This document shows positions 18,811-28,227 of a stretch of 51,020 bases of DNA, piece by piece. The translations under genes and the position numbers were made by a program. Source of the DNA: Parashewanella hymeniacidonis (lineage in GTDB: Bacteria; Pseudomonadota; Gammaproteobacteria; Enterobacterales; Shewanellaceae); assembly GCF_016900895.1 (NCBI RefSeq), contig NZ_JAFEUN010000017.1, forward strand, positions 1 through 51,020, read 5' to 3'. Positions within the stretch are counted from its first letter, which is position 1. Each line of letters opens with the position of its first letter. The notes under the pieces are model-generated. The model did no database searches. It worked only from the letters and a program-made list of their open reading frames with translations, and had not been told where the DNA came from.

Positions 18811-19757
18811 AAATAGTTATTCTCGATTATTTCACCCTAAATCCTGGTGATTTAGATGACTCAGCATTAAAACAGTTAGGCGAAGTGTTCACCTATGACC
18901 GTACATCTGAATCACAAATCATTGACAGAGCAAAAGATGCGGAAATGGTGTTGACCAATAAGGTCCATTTAGATGCAGAAACTATTGCTAGCCTTCCGAG
19001 CTTAAAATTTATTGGTGTGTTGGCAACAGGTACGAATATCATAGATCTCGATGCAGCAACAAAGCATGGTATTACCGTGTGTAATATCCCGGCATACAGC
19101 ACAGAGTCAGTAGCCCAAATGGTCTTTGCTCATATTCTGAATCACACTCAGCAAGTGAGTTTACATGATGACTTGGTAAAGCGTGGTAACTGGGACAGCT
19201 GTGAGGACTTCACTTTTAGAGCTTCAAATCTGTTTTCTTTAAAAAATAAGAGAATGGGGATTATTGGCTTTGGTGAAACGGGCAAGCAAGTTGCCAATAT
19301 TGCTCGGGCTTTCGACATGAGAGTATTAATTCATTCTCGCACTCAGCCAGAATCACTTTCTGAGGGTTATGAGTGGTGCAGCCAAGAAGATTTATTTAAG
19401 GCGTCTGATATGATTAGCCTTCATTGTCCTCTTACACTAGCGACAGACAAGCTTATCAATGAGCAAAGCATTAAATTAATGAAGCGAGGTGCTTTACTAA
19501 TTAACTGTGGTCGTGGTGGATTAGTTGATGAACAAGCCTTAGCTGATAGCTTAAATGCTAATCTTCTACATGCTGGTGTAGATGTGTTATCGACGGAACC
19601 ACCAGCAAAAGATAATCCATTGCTTACAGCGAAAAACATCACAATCACTCCGCATACGGCTTGGTCGACGGTTGAGGCTAGAAGGAGATTATTAGAGATT
19701 ACGATTAAGAACATCTCTGAGTTTTTGAATGGAAACACTATTAACTGTGTCAATTAG
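18807..19757 (+). CDS. D-2-hydroxyacid dehydrogenase (glycerate/hydroxypyruvate reductase-like)
   Basis: NAD-dependent oxidoreductase of 316 residues. The Rossmann motif is GIIGFGETGKQVA (about residue 150), with catalytic residues in NCGRGGLVDE (Arg), STEPPA (Glu) and TPHTAW (His). The N-terminal sequence LDYFTLNPGDLD closely resembles HprA-type glycerate dehydrogenases, so hydroxypyruvate/glyoxylate reduction is the likeliest reaction, but substrate cannot be fixed from sequence. ATGA overlap with djlA indicates translational coupling. It converges on the next gene, with the two stop codons overlapping at 19754-19757. Confidence 0.88.
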   Translation: MKIVILDYFTLNPGDLDDSALKQLGEVFTYDRTSESQIIDRAKDAEMVLTNKVHLDAETIASLPSLKFIGVLATGTNIIDLDAATKHGITVCNIPAYSTESVAQMVFAHILNHTQQVSLHDDLVKRGNWDSCEDFTFRASNLFSLKNKRMGIIGFGETGKQVANIARAFDMRVLIHSRTQPESLSEGYEWCSQEDLFKASDMISLHCPLTLATDKLINEQSIKLMKRGALLINCGRGGLVDEQALADSLNANLLHAGVDVLSTEPPAKDNPLLTAKNITITPHTAWSTVEARRRLLEITIKNISEFLNGNTINCVN

Positions 19758-20593
19758 GCACGTATATAGTTGCGTGAGGCAGATCTAACCCACTCTGCTG
19801 CTTCTCTTTCTTCCTTAACTATTTGTTTAGCTTCGCTTATCAGTGTTTCACAAAAAGTATCTATCTCTTGAGAGCTTTTAACATCATGCACTTCAACGAA
19901 ATCAGCTATTGCAGCCTTGACTGTTTCATTTTGCAGATGGGTTAAATACCAATCTACAGGGTAACTTTCTTTTAATTCATCTTGGGTTCCAAACGCCTTT
20001 CTTTCTTCTACACTACTGAGCTTTAGGTCAGCTAATTTAACAATTTTTTCTATATATCGTTGTCTTCGAACGCCCCACTTTTCATATGGATACTTATCAA
20101 GCTTTACCTTAAAAACATCATTTTCGCTTAGTTCCTCAGAAGAATTAACAATTTGAAACTCATCGCTTATCTTACTATATTTATTTAACTCCCTACGTAA
20201 CGGAGATTCATTCTTAATTTCTAAGCACACTCGAACAGCGCCGTCTGAAGGTATAATTCTCAACGCCACACTATCTTCATATTTAGCAGGCATTCTATCT
20301 TTAATGTGTTTATAAGCCTGAAGCCTATCTATTACATCTGCTTCTGAATTGCACACTTGCATAGAAGGAACGGTTAATTTTAAAACTGCCTTTCTATCTT
20401 CATCTCTATTCTTTCCGTCATTAAAGATAACGTCACATAGCTTAACAATAAATCCCCGGAGACCTTTATAGTGTGACTCGAGTTTATCAATTTCAATATT
20501 TTCTGATTCATTTTTTACAGCAGAGTCATCAAACTTCATCAAGTGTCTACTGAATGAACTGACGCCTAGGGCATCAAAGTTTCCAACTGGCAT
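19754..20593 (-). CDS. Uncharacterised 279-residue protein
   Basis: I do not recognise this protein. It starts at ATG 20591-20593 behind a strong AGGAGG site 5-6 bases upstream, which supports a real gene. It has no signal peptide or membrane segment, and is highly charged, with Glu/Lys-rich helices at both ends. Single-gene unit between convergent and unrelated core genes. Its N-terminal Ser-rich start and charged make-up recall the large effector-like proteins at 720-6663, but no shared motif was found. Confidence 0.7.
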   Translation of the reverse strand: MPVGNFDALGVSSFSRHLMKFDDSAVKNESENIEIDKLESHYKGLRGFIVKLCDVIFNDGKNRDEDRKAVLKLTVPSMQVCNSEADVIDRLQAYKHIKDRMPAKYEDSVALRIIPSDGAVRVCLEIKNESPLRRELNKYSKISDEFQIVNSSEELSENDVFKVKLDKYPYEKWGVRRQRYIEKIVKLADLKLSSVEERKAFGTQDELKESYPVDWYLTHLQNETVKAAIADFVEVHDVKSSQEIDTFCETLISEAKQIVKEEREAAEWVRSASRNYIRA

Positions 20594-20759
20594 ACTTCCC
20601 TCCTATCGACTTTAGCTTTCGCTCTAATTATACGACTATTTAAGCGATAAAAAAGTTGCCTTAAACATTCTTAATCTAACGGAAATCAGCTAGTGAAAGT
20701 TATAACTCGCTTTATATAAGAATATTTTTAAATAAAAATTGATGGGAAGCTGAATTAAG

Positions 20760-21626
20760 TTAGATCAAAACTTCGTGAGCTGAAGGAACAGACTCTAGTT
20801 CAAACTGCAAGACAGCTTGTGCCACCATTTGAGAAATATCAGAATTTAACTCAACTTCAGGTTGTCCTAGAAACAACAAAGCGGCTTGAAATGTCTTTTG
20901 AGGATTGTTGATATCAATTGGCAATGCGTGATTTTGTTTAGACAGTTTAAACCCGACTTTCTCACTCGCAAGGGGCAAGTGCAACCAATCAGGCTCATCT
21001 TTACCTAAAATTTTAAATAAGCTGATTTGACGACAAGTTGCATCAAGCAAATCATTACCACGCACTACTTCGGTTATCCCTTGGTAATGGTCATCAAGTA
21101 CAACAGCTAGCTGGTAGGCAAACAAACCATCGCTACGCTTAATGATGAAGTCTTCTTCAGCAAATATGAGGGGAACATTTACCAAACCTTTTAATTTATC
21201 TTCAAACTGATAAACAGGCGAATCATTAAGAACCCGAATTGCACCTTCATTAAGCTTTTCAGATAAGTGAAAACAACGTCTATCGTAACTGCCGCCCATC
21301 TCCCGAACCATTTTACGAGTACATCTACAGTAATAAGCTTTCTCTTTTAGAAGCAGTTGCTCGATTTGTGCCAGATATGCTTCGGTTCTAGTGCTTTGGT
21401 AAAGTACTTCGTCATCCCAAGTCAGGCCATAAGCTTCTAACGCTCTAAGAATATCATCAGAAGCGCCTACAACCTCTCTTGGAGGATCGATATCTTCAAC
21501 ACGAATGAGCCACTTTCCATTTTGAGAGCGCGCACGCAAATAACTGCCAAGGGCAGCAATCAGAGAACCGAAATGAAGTAAACCGGAAGGGGATGGTGCA
21601 AAACGACCAATATAAGGTTTTGACAT
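20760..21626 (-). CDS. gluQ: Glutamyl-Q tRNA(Asp) synthetase
   Basis: Attaches glutamate to queuosine in the anticodon of tRNA-Asp. The 288-residue protein is a truncated class I glutamyl-tRNA synthetase without anticodon-binding domain: the HIGH-like motif is PSPSGLLHFGSL near the N-terminus, the zinc site is YCRCTRK with YDRRC, and the KMSKS-like motif is FKLSKQNHA. It is 55 bases downstream of dksA, the common arrangement in Gammaproteobacteria. Confidence 0.95.
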   Translation of the reverse strand: MSKPYIGRFAPSPSGLLHFGSLIAALGSYLRARSQNGKWLIRVEDIDPPREVVGASDDILRALEAYGLTWDDEVLYQSTRTEAYLAQIEQLLLKEKAYYCRCTRKMVREMGGSYDRRCFHLSEKLNEGAIRVLNDSPVYQFEDKLKGLVNVPLIFAEEDFIIKRSDGLFAYQLAVVLDDHYQGITEVVRGNDLLDATCRQISLFKILGKDEPDWLHLPLASEKVGFKLSKQNHALPIDINNPQKTFQAALLFLGQPEVELNSDISQMVAQAVLQFELESVPSAHEVLI

Positions 21627-21681
21627 GGTAAGTGTTAACTAACGAACGGGAGAAACTCCCATTCGTTATGTCGAAAACTGA

Positions 21682-22125
21682 TTATCCAGCCATTTGCTTT
21701 TCTTTGATTTCAGCAAGAGTCTTGCAGTCAATACATTGATCAGCTGTAGGGCGAGCTTCTAAGCGTCGGATACCAATTTCGATACCACAAGAGTCACAGA
21801 AACCGAAATCATCTTCTTCAATTTTTTGAAGGGTTTTTTCAATTTTCTTGATCAGCTTACGCTCACGATCTCGAGCTCGTAACTCAAGGCTGAATTCTTC
21901 TTCTTGCGCAGCGCGATCTACTGGATCCGGGAAATTAGCCGCCTCATCTTGCATATGGTTCAGAGTTCTGTCGACCTCTTCACGTAACTGGTTACGCCAT
22001 GCTTCAAGAATCATCTTGAAGTGACCCAGTTGATCAGCGTTCATGTACTCCTCACCCGGCTTTTCCTGGTATGGATCTACACCAGCTATCGCGAGTACGC
22101 CAAGTTTTTTATTGCCTTCAGGCAT
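21682..22125 (-). CDS. dksA: RNA polymerase-binding transcription factor DksA
   Basis: Acts with ppGpp in the RNA polymerase secondary channel to repress rRNA promoters and activate amino-acid genes. The 147-residue protein shows the coiled coil with the acidic tip DPVDRA (Asp67, Asp70) and the zinc finger Cys110-x2-Cys113 and Cys131-x2-Cys134. AGGAG lies 8 bases upstream of ATG. Confidence 0.98.
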   Translation of the reverse strand: MPEGNKKLGVLAIAGVDPYQEKPGEEYMNADQLGHFKMILEAWRNQLREEVDRTLNHMQDEAANFPDPVDRAAQEEEFSLELRARDRERKLIKKIEKTLQKIEEDDFGFCDSCGIEIGIRRLEARPTADQCIDCKTLAEIKEKQMAG

Positions 22126-22425
22126 AACGCATCTCCTGTCATCTATTGCGTTTAGGGCGTTTTTAAGAACGGCCGCTATCTATACCAGAACTTTTATACC
22201 TAGGCAAATTATTTAAGCATTTGAGCTCATGATTTAATAAATTTGCTTAGAAAACATTCATTTTTATAGTTTTAACTTACGCCAGTCTTTAAAAGACTTT
22301 ATATTTCAGTCCATTTTATCAAGGACTAATCAAATTGGCCTTCGAGATGGGTTAGCATAACCACAAAGTATAGACCTCATCTCTGAGGTACATCAAACTT
22401 TTATAAACATCTACAAACCGAGTGT
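22126..22425. other. sfsA-dksA intergenic region with inverted repeats
   Basis: No gene seen. It holds an 11-bp perfect AT-rich inverted repeat (22399-22409 with 22423-22433, covering the sfsA stop codon), a short hairpin ACCTCA-TCTC-TGAGGT (22374-22389), and an imperfect inverted repeat of the GCAAATT type (about 22204-22246). The first two could end sfsA transcription; the last lies in the dksA upstream region. Confidence 0.5.
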
Positions 22426-23130
22426 TTATAAAACCACCGTACACTTATTTTTAATCGTAATCATTTGAGGTGAAATCTCTGCGCCGTAAGCAAGAACCTC
22501 TACCCCTTTTTCTATCGCCTCCTTAAGCAACTCACTGTACTTAGGATCGATGTGAGTTGCAGGACTCACCTGCCTAATGCCTGAATGTTGAACAATGAAA
22601 AGTAAAACGGCCCTGTTACCTGACAGAGCTACTTCTGCAAGTTCACGTAAGTGCTTTTGCCCTCTCGTGGTAACAGCATCAGGAAAGTACCCTTTGCCAT
22701 CTTCGAGTAGAGTGCAACTTTTAACTTCTATAAAGCAGTCAGGTTTGTCTGCTGCACTCAGTAAAATATCAATACGACTATTTTCACTGCCGTATTTCAC
22801 TTCCTTTCGCATCTTAGAGTAGTTAGCCAACTCTTTTATTACACCAGCTTCAATTGCCTCTACGGCTAAATGGTTTGCTTTACCAGTATTAACCCCAATA
22901 AGGTGCCCCTCAGGTGTTTCCATCAACTCCCAAGTACGGCTGTATTTACGTTTTGGATTATCAGAGGTAGAAAACCAAACTTTATGCTCAGGGAATTGAC
23001 AATTTTTCATTGAGCCAGTATTCGGACAATGGATAGTAACAACCTCTCCGTCAGCTAATTCAATATCCGTCAAGAACCGCTTATATCGTTTAAGTAGTTT
23101 TCCACTTTGTAATTTAGGACTAAATTCCAT
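22426..23130 (-). CDS. sfsA: Sugar fermentation stimulation protein homologue
   Basis: 234-residue SfsA family protein, standard length. It shows the family's [11 protein letters not shown] segment, the nuclease-like [13 protein letters not shown] and [33 protein letters not shown] in two adjacent motifs. The E. coli protein was described as a DNA-binding regulator of maltose genes; the conserved residues look like a restriction-type nuclease fold, so the true role is unsettled. Followed by dksA in the same direction. Confidence 0.93.
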   Translation of the reverse strand: MEFSPKLQSGKLLKRYKRFLTDIELADGEVVTIHCPNTGSMKNCQFPEHKVWFSTSDNPKRKYSRTWELMETPEGHLIGVNTGKANHLAVEAIEAGVIKELANYSKMRKEVKYGSENSRIDILLSAADKPDCFIEVKSCTLLEDGKGYFPDAVTTRGQKHLRELAEVALSGNRAVLLFIVQHSGIRQVSPATHIDPKYSELLKEAIEKGVEVLAYGAEISPQMITIKNKCTVVL

Positions 23131-23232
23131 TCATCAATATCCAAAATTTTTGCCAGACCTTAACACAAATTCTCTTATGGTAAAGAATCAGTTAAACTCC
23201 TGAGCCTATTTTAGCTTCTGAGAGCCCCACTC

Positions 23233-24510
23233 ATGACACAAATTATGAATGTATTGCTTAGCCATGACACACCTGCCGCCCATTGGGGCAAAGCAAACCT
23301 GTCATTTGAACAACACTCGGCGACGATTCACTTAACTAAGAAAGATAAACTTCGTCAAGTTCAAGCTGGAGCGAGAAAGTTACGTAGCCAAGGTTTAGAG
23401 CGTGTTGCTCTAAAAGGTGCTAACTGGGATGTAGACGCACAATGGGCGTTCTTTCAAGGCTTTGCTACTGCAAAGGCTGGCTATCAGGTTGAATGGACTG
23501 GTGAGAGTGCTGTCCAAGAACTACTAGAGCAAAGACGCATCTCAGCAACATTTGCAAAAGAACTCGTTAATGCGACACCAGAAGACCTTTCTCCTGTCGC
23601 TTTAGCTGAACAAGCAGGTGATTGGTTGAAACACTTGGGTGGTAGTAGCGTATCGCTGAACACCATCAAAGGTGAAAACTTACTTGAACATAAATGGATC
23701 GGAATCCATGCTGTGGGTCGTGGCAGTGAACGCCCACCAGCATTACTCGAAGTCGACTATAACCCTACTGGCGATACAAATGCTCGTGTAGAAGTAGCAC
23801 TTGTAGGTAAAGGCATCACGTTTGATTCTGGCGGCTACAGCATCAAAAGCTCTGAAGGTATGCTTGGCATGAAAGCTGACATGGGCGGCGCCGCAACGGT
23901 TACTGCAGCGCTAGGGCTTGCAATACAAATGAAGGTGCAAAAGCGCATAAAGTTATTCTTGTGTTGTGCAGAAAACCTTATCAGTGGTCATGCATACAAA
24001 CTCGGTGACGTATTAACTTATAAAAATGGTACAACCGTTGAAATCGTAAATACCGACGCAGAAGGTCGTTTAGTGTTAGCGGACGGCTTACAAGCGGCAT
24101 CTGAAACTGGCGCACCACTTATCATCAATGCTGCAACGCTAACTGGCGCAGCTTATATGGCAGTAGGCACCAATTATAATGCGATTTTCTCACCACAAGA
24201 TGAGATGATTGAGTTGGCTAAACAGAAGTCTGCCGACGTAGCTGAGCATGTTTGGCCTTTGCCATTAGAAGAATGGCATAAAGATATGTGTCCTTCCCCT
24301 TACGCTGATACTGCAAACAGTCGAGCGATGAAAGGCGGCGGTGCTGGCGGTGCTTCAAATGCTGCTGCGTTCCTGTGGCGCTTCGTTCGTAATGATGCCA
24401 ACTGGCTTCATTTTGATTTGGCATCTGCATTTGCCGATAACAATACACCGTTATGGGCTGCCGGCGGCACTGCTCACGGTGTTTTGACCATAGCAGAATT
24501 AATCAAATAA
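23233..24510 (+). CDS. pepB: M17 family leucyl aminopeptidase, PepB type
   Basis: Cytosolic metallo-aminopeptidase that trims N-terminal residues from peptides. The 425 residues match PepB in length rather than the longer PepA. Metal and catalytic residues are in VGKGITFDSGGYSIK, MKADMGGAA and the family signature NTDAEGRLVLADGL. The N-terminal 150 residues form the divergent non-catalytic domain. Divergent from sfsA with a 102-base gap. Confidence 0.9.
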   Translation: MTQIMNVLLSHDTPAAHWGKANLSFEQHSATIHLTKKDKLRQVQAGARKLRSQGLERVALKGANWDVDAQWAFFQGFATAKAGYQVEWTGESAVQELLEQRRISATFAKELVNATPEDLSPVALAEQAGDWLKHLGGSSVSLNTIKGENLLEHKWIGIHAVGRGSERPPALLEVDYNPTGDTNARVEVALVGKGITFDSGGYSIKSSEGMLGMKADMGGAATVTAALGLAIQMKVQKRIKLFLCCAENLISGHAYKLGDVLTYKNGTTVEIVNTDAEGRLVLADGLQAASETGAPLIINAATLTGAAYMAVGTNYNAIFSPQDEMIELAKQKSADVAEHVWPLPLEEWHKDMCPSPYADTANSRAMKGGGAGGASNAAAFLWRFVRNDANWLHFDLASAFADNNTPLWAAGGTAHGVLTIAELIK

Positions 24511-24520
24511 CCCTTAGCTT

Positions 24521-24555
24521 TGATTCAGCGTTATTTCTTGATTAACGCTGAATCA
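24521..24555. terminator. Long perfect inverted repeat after pepB
   Basis: TGATTCAGCGTTA (24521-24533) pairs with its exact complement at 24543-24555 around a 9-base loop, 11 bases past the pepB stop. No strong T run follows, so it may be a weak terminator or transcript-protecting hairpin. Confidence 0.55.
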
Positions 24556-24900
24556 ATATAGAATTAATTGCCTTGCTTGTCAGTTTTTTTGATTGGCATA
24601 GCCCGATCAAAATATCACTTGAACATCAATCGATACGACCAATGTATGAGTAAAAAAAGCCTTGGTTCACCGCTTTCAAAAATAAGCATGACAGTAACCT
24701 CTATTTCAATTACATCCGTAACGCTCAAATTCCCTCATTACCAAAAGACATTGAGAATTCTAAGACTGCATAACGATAACAGCTTCGCACTTAAACTATT
24801 TCGAATATCATAGATGTAATTTCTGTTCTATCAGTGCTCTCTTTAAAAGTTAGAGTTATAAATATAGAGCATTTATCATATGAGAAAATTATAGCCACTA
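24556..24900. other. Gene-free stretch between pepB and an IS remnant
   Basis: AT-rich; the reading frames here have no ribosome site or recognisable product. It may include decayed IS sequence lacking the transposase N-terminus. Nothing else seen. Confidence 0.4.
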
Positions 24901-25624
24901 GATATTTCCCTACCAGGGAAAAATAAATTGGTCGCTCCCAGTGCCTTAGTACAAGGTCGGCAGAGGTTGGGTTATAAAGCTGTTCAATACACCTTTCAAC
25001 AACTCACCAAAAATACATTTTCTTCACAGGCCTTTGAGCAATGGTGCCGGCTAAATGTACTGGCTGTAGACGGTATTATCTTTCGTACTCAAGATAACGA
25101 GGAGAACTGAAATGAGTTCGGTAGTGACCGAAATCAGCATGGTGAGAGCAGCTACCCACAAATAAGAATGTGTAGCTTAATGGAAGTATCAAGCAACCTA
25201 TTTTTAGACAGTCACTTTGATGCAAGAAAATCGGAGAGATGAGTCTAGCTCAACAGCTTTTACCTTCAGTGCCAGATGACTCTTTAATCTTGTTCGACCA
25301 AGGGTATTATTCATTAGGATTATTACATTTATGGCAAAATCAAGGACGTAATACTCACTGGATGTTACCAGCCCGAAAGGATTTGCAATATCAAGTAGAA
25401 AGATCGAAGAGTCGAAACGATGAAATTGTTATTTTAACTACAAGCCCTCAAGCTAGAAAGAAATTTGAGGGTTTGCCAGAGCAACTTAGAGAATGTTATC
25501 GACCTATAACATTGGCGGAAAGAGCTATCGAGTATTGAGTTCAATGATTGATGTGATGCGATTCCTGTACGATGAACTAGCAGATATTTATACTCAGCGT
25601 TGGGAAATTGAACTAGGTTTTAGG
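24901..25624 (+). pseudogene. IS4-family transposase remnant, frameshifted and truncated at both ends
   Basis: Conceptual translation in shifting frames gives a continuous IS4 transposase core: DISLPGKNKLVAPSALVQGRQRLG at the start (given here in its two motifs LPGKNKL and VAPSALVQGRQRLG), LAVDGIIFRTQDNEEN, then in the next frame EFGSDRNQHGESSYPQ and LMEVSSNLFLDSHFD, next MSLAQQLLPSVP with LILFDQGYYS, and last VMRFLYDELADIYTQRWEIELGFR. The three DDE catalytic residues are still visible (AVDG, LFDQG, WEIELG), but at least three frame changes separate them and the first about 70 residues and the C-terminus are missing. No terminal inverted repeats were found, so the element cannot move. Confidence 0.88.
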
Positions 25625-25650
25625 GTTACTGTTGTAACTTTATTTGTATA

Positions 25651-25692
25651 TTCAAGGCGACGAATGTGAAGTGTAGCTGCTACCGAATGCTT
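25651..25692 (+). repeat. Fragment of a shared repeat core (CAAGGCGA type)
   Basis: TTCAAGGCGACGAATGTGAA then GTGTAGCTGCTACC closely matches the sequence after mrcB at 30602-30652 and resembles the inner core of family A and B elements. It abuts the truncated IS4 remnant. Confidence 0.5.
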
Positions 25693-25755
25693 TATTCCGT
25701 TTTCATTGACCTATGGTAGACTTAACCCTGCAGATTACTAACATAATTACCAACA

Positions 25756-28227
25756 TTGCAAAACCTACCTATTACTGAGCTATTCCCTGATTTGCGCCAA
25801 CTCTTAAGGTTGCACTCTCAAATTTTAATTCAAGCTCCAACTGGATCTGGCAAATCAACAGCACTCCCAGCAGAAATGCTTAACTGGCCTGAATTAGAAG
25901 GCAAAATTCTAATGCTTGAACCAAGAAGAATCGCTACTCGTTCAATTGCTCAGTTCGTTGCTGCACAGCGAAATACTAAAATTGGAGGTGAAGTTGGTTA
26001 TCGCGTACGTGGTGAAAGCAGAGTAAGCGAAAATACTCGACTCGAAATCGTAACGGAAGGCATCCTCACCCGTATGATTCAAGCCGACCCAGAGCTATCT
26101 GGCATTGGCACCATAATTTTCGATGAAGTTCACGAAAGACATTTAACTACAGATTTAGGTTTGGCACTCGCATTAGAAACTCAACTGGGGTTTAGAGAAG
26201 ATCTTAACCTTATCTTGATGTCTGCCACCTTAGATAAGGCTTCTGTATCCAATATTTTGCCTGAAGCGGTTGAATTACTCAGTGAAGGCCGGGCTTATCC
26301 TGTTTCCATCCAATACCATGCTGCAAAAGATAGTAAGCAGTATCTTTCGACCATGCGAAATTGCATCTCAGATACTATAAATGATGATAATCTTGAAGGT
26401 GATATCCTTGCTTTTCTTCCTGGGAAAGCGGAAATTCTTAGGCTGCAGAATGAACTTGCAAGCTATCTTCCTACAAACTGTATTTGCACGCCTTTATACG
26501 GCAGCCTCTCGATTGTTGAACAAGACAAAGCACTCAAACCAATATCAGATAAACGAAAAATCATCTTAGCAACCAACATCGCAGAGTCCAGTTTAACCAT
26601 TGATGGTGTTCGAATTGTCGTTGATTCTGGACTCAAGAAAAACGCAAGTTACAACCCCAAAACGGGCATTACTCGTTTAACGACTCAAAATATTAGCCAA
26701 GCATCTGCCACACAACGAGCTGGTCGCGCAGGACGTCAGGCTTCAGGTCACTGTATTCGCATTTGGCGAAAAGAAGACCATGAGCGCAGAGATAAATTCG
26801 ATGACCCAGAAATCACTCATGCAGAGCTTGTGGACTTTGCATTAAATAGTGCCGTGTGGGGAGCAAAGTCGATAAACGAATTACCACTTCTCACCGCTGC
26901 ACCTAAAGCTAATGAGCAAACCGCTTGGACGTTACTAAAACAACTTGAATACATAGATGAAAACCGTAAGTTAACGCCGCTTGGGGCTCAGGCTTATCAG
27001 ATAGGTGCAACACCTCGAATCGCACATATGTTGCTTAAAGCGCAAAAACAGCTGTCTCCAGAAAATCTTGCTTTAGCATCTTGTCTTGCCGCTATTGTAG
27101 AAAGCCATAACCTTCCAAGAAAAGGTTGTGATATTCAAAACTATTTAGCTGTAGCATTACAAAGGCCTTGTAAACAACAAGCCGAGCGTTTTGCAAAGTT
27201 AACTCACTGTTCGGTTGATTTATCGAAAGTGACAAAAAAAGCACATTGGCAAGATATTGGCCTATTGCTCGTACTTGCTTTTCCTGACCGAATTGCACAA
27301 AAGCGTTCAAGTGGCAGTTACTTGTTAGCAAACGGTACAGGAGTAGAATTACCTCTTGAAGACCCTCTCAACGCTTGTGAATATATCGTCATCGCAGACT
27401 TACAAGAAAGCCAGTATTCAAATAACGCTCAAGTTTTTTTAGCATCACAGTTAGACCCACGACTATTCGAAGAACAGCTCGCTTTCTTAGCCTCAACACA
27501 TGCCATTGCAGACTGGGATAGTAAGAATGAAAGATTTAAAGCAGAGCAGCAAAGGCGACTGGGTTCTATTGTGCTCTCTCGAAGAACAATAGCCCAGCCA
27601 GACACCGTTCTTGTCATTAAAGCTTTATTAGAACAAGTTTCTAAACAGGGACTTAATATTTTAGATTGGAACCACAACGCTCAACAAATACAACTCAAGG
27701 TCGCCTTAGCTAAAAAATATAACACTCAATATGATTGGCCTGACTTTACTCACCGTGCTTTATTAGAGAACATTAATACTTGGCTTTCACCCTACCTCGT
27801 TGGTATAAAGAGCCTAAAACAGCTTCGACAGCTCAATATTTCTGATATCCTCAGAAGTAACTTGTCATGGGAACAACAACAATGGATCGATTCCGAATTA
27901 CCTGACAAGTGGTTAATGACAACAGGAACCAAAGCTCCTATCCGTTACACTGAAGATGGTCGTGCCTTAATCAGTGTTCGATTACAAGAAGCGCTAGGGA
28001 TGACGCAGAGCCCTAAATTGGCGCACAATAATATTGATGTGACAATGGAATTACTCTCACCAGCAAGACGCCCTATTGCAACAACAGCCGATCTTGCCAG
28101 TTTTTGGAGTGGTCCTTATCATGAATTAAAGAAAGAAATGCGTGGTCGTTACCCAAAGCATTTGTGGCCGGACAACCCGCTCAATACTGAAGCTACAAAA
28201 TTTACAAAGAAAAAAGCAGGACTCTAA
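25756..28227 (+). CDS. hrpB: ATP-dependent helicase HrpB
   Basis: DEAH-type RNA helicase of unclear cellular target, found in most Proteobacteria. The 823-residue protein has the P-loop APTGSGKST (27-35), DEVH (123-126), the SAT motif (MSATLD) and QRAGRAGR, followed by the helicase-associated and HrpB-specific C-terminal domains. Start appears to be TTG at 25756; no ATG is in frame nearby. Its stop is immediately followed by the ATG of mrcB (TAAATG), the usual hrpB-mrcB pair, implying co-transcription. Confidence 0.95.
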   Translation: MQNLPITELFPDLRQLLRLHSQILIQAPTGSGKSTALPAEMLNWPELEGKILMLEPRRIATRSIAQFVAAQRNTKIGGEVGYRVRGESRVSENTRLEIVTEGILTRMIQADPELSGIGTIIFDEVHERHLTTDLGLALALETQLGFREDLNLILMSATLDKASVSNILPEAVELLSEGRAYPVSIQYHAAKDSKQYLSTMRNCISDTINDDNLEGDILAFLPGKAEILRLQNELASYLPTNCICTPLYGSLSIVEQDKALKPISDKRKIILATNIAESSLTIDGVRIVVDSGLKKNASYNPKTGITRLTTQNISQASATQRAGRAGRQASGHCIRIWRKEDHERRDKFDDPEITHAELVDFALNSAVWGAKSINELPLLTAAPKANEQTAWTLLKQLEYIDENRKLTPLGAQAYQIGATPRIAHMLLKAQKQLSPENLALASCLAAIVESHNLPRKGCDIQNYLAVALQRPCKQQAERFAKLTHCSVDLSKVTKKAHWQDIGLLLVLAFPDRIAQKRSSGSYLLANGTGVELPLEDPLNACEYIVIADLQESQYSNNAQVFLASQLDPRLFEEQLAFLASTHAIADWDSKNERFKAEQQRRLGSIVLSRRTIAQPDTVLVIKALLEQVSKQGLNILDWNHNAQQIQLKVALAKKYNTQYDWPDFTHRALLENINTWLSPYLVGIKSLKQLRQLNISDILRSNLSWEQQQWIDSELPDKWLMTTGTKAPIRYTEDGRALISVRLQEALGMTQSPKLAHNNIDVTMELLSPARRPIATTADLASFWSGPYHELKKEMRGRYPKHLWPDNPLNTEATKFTKKKAGL

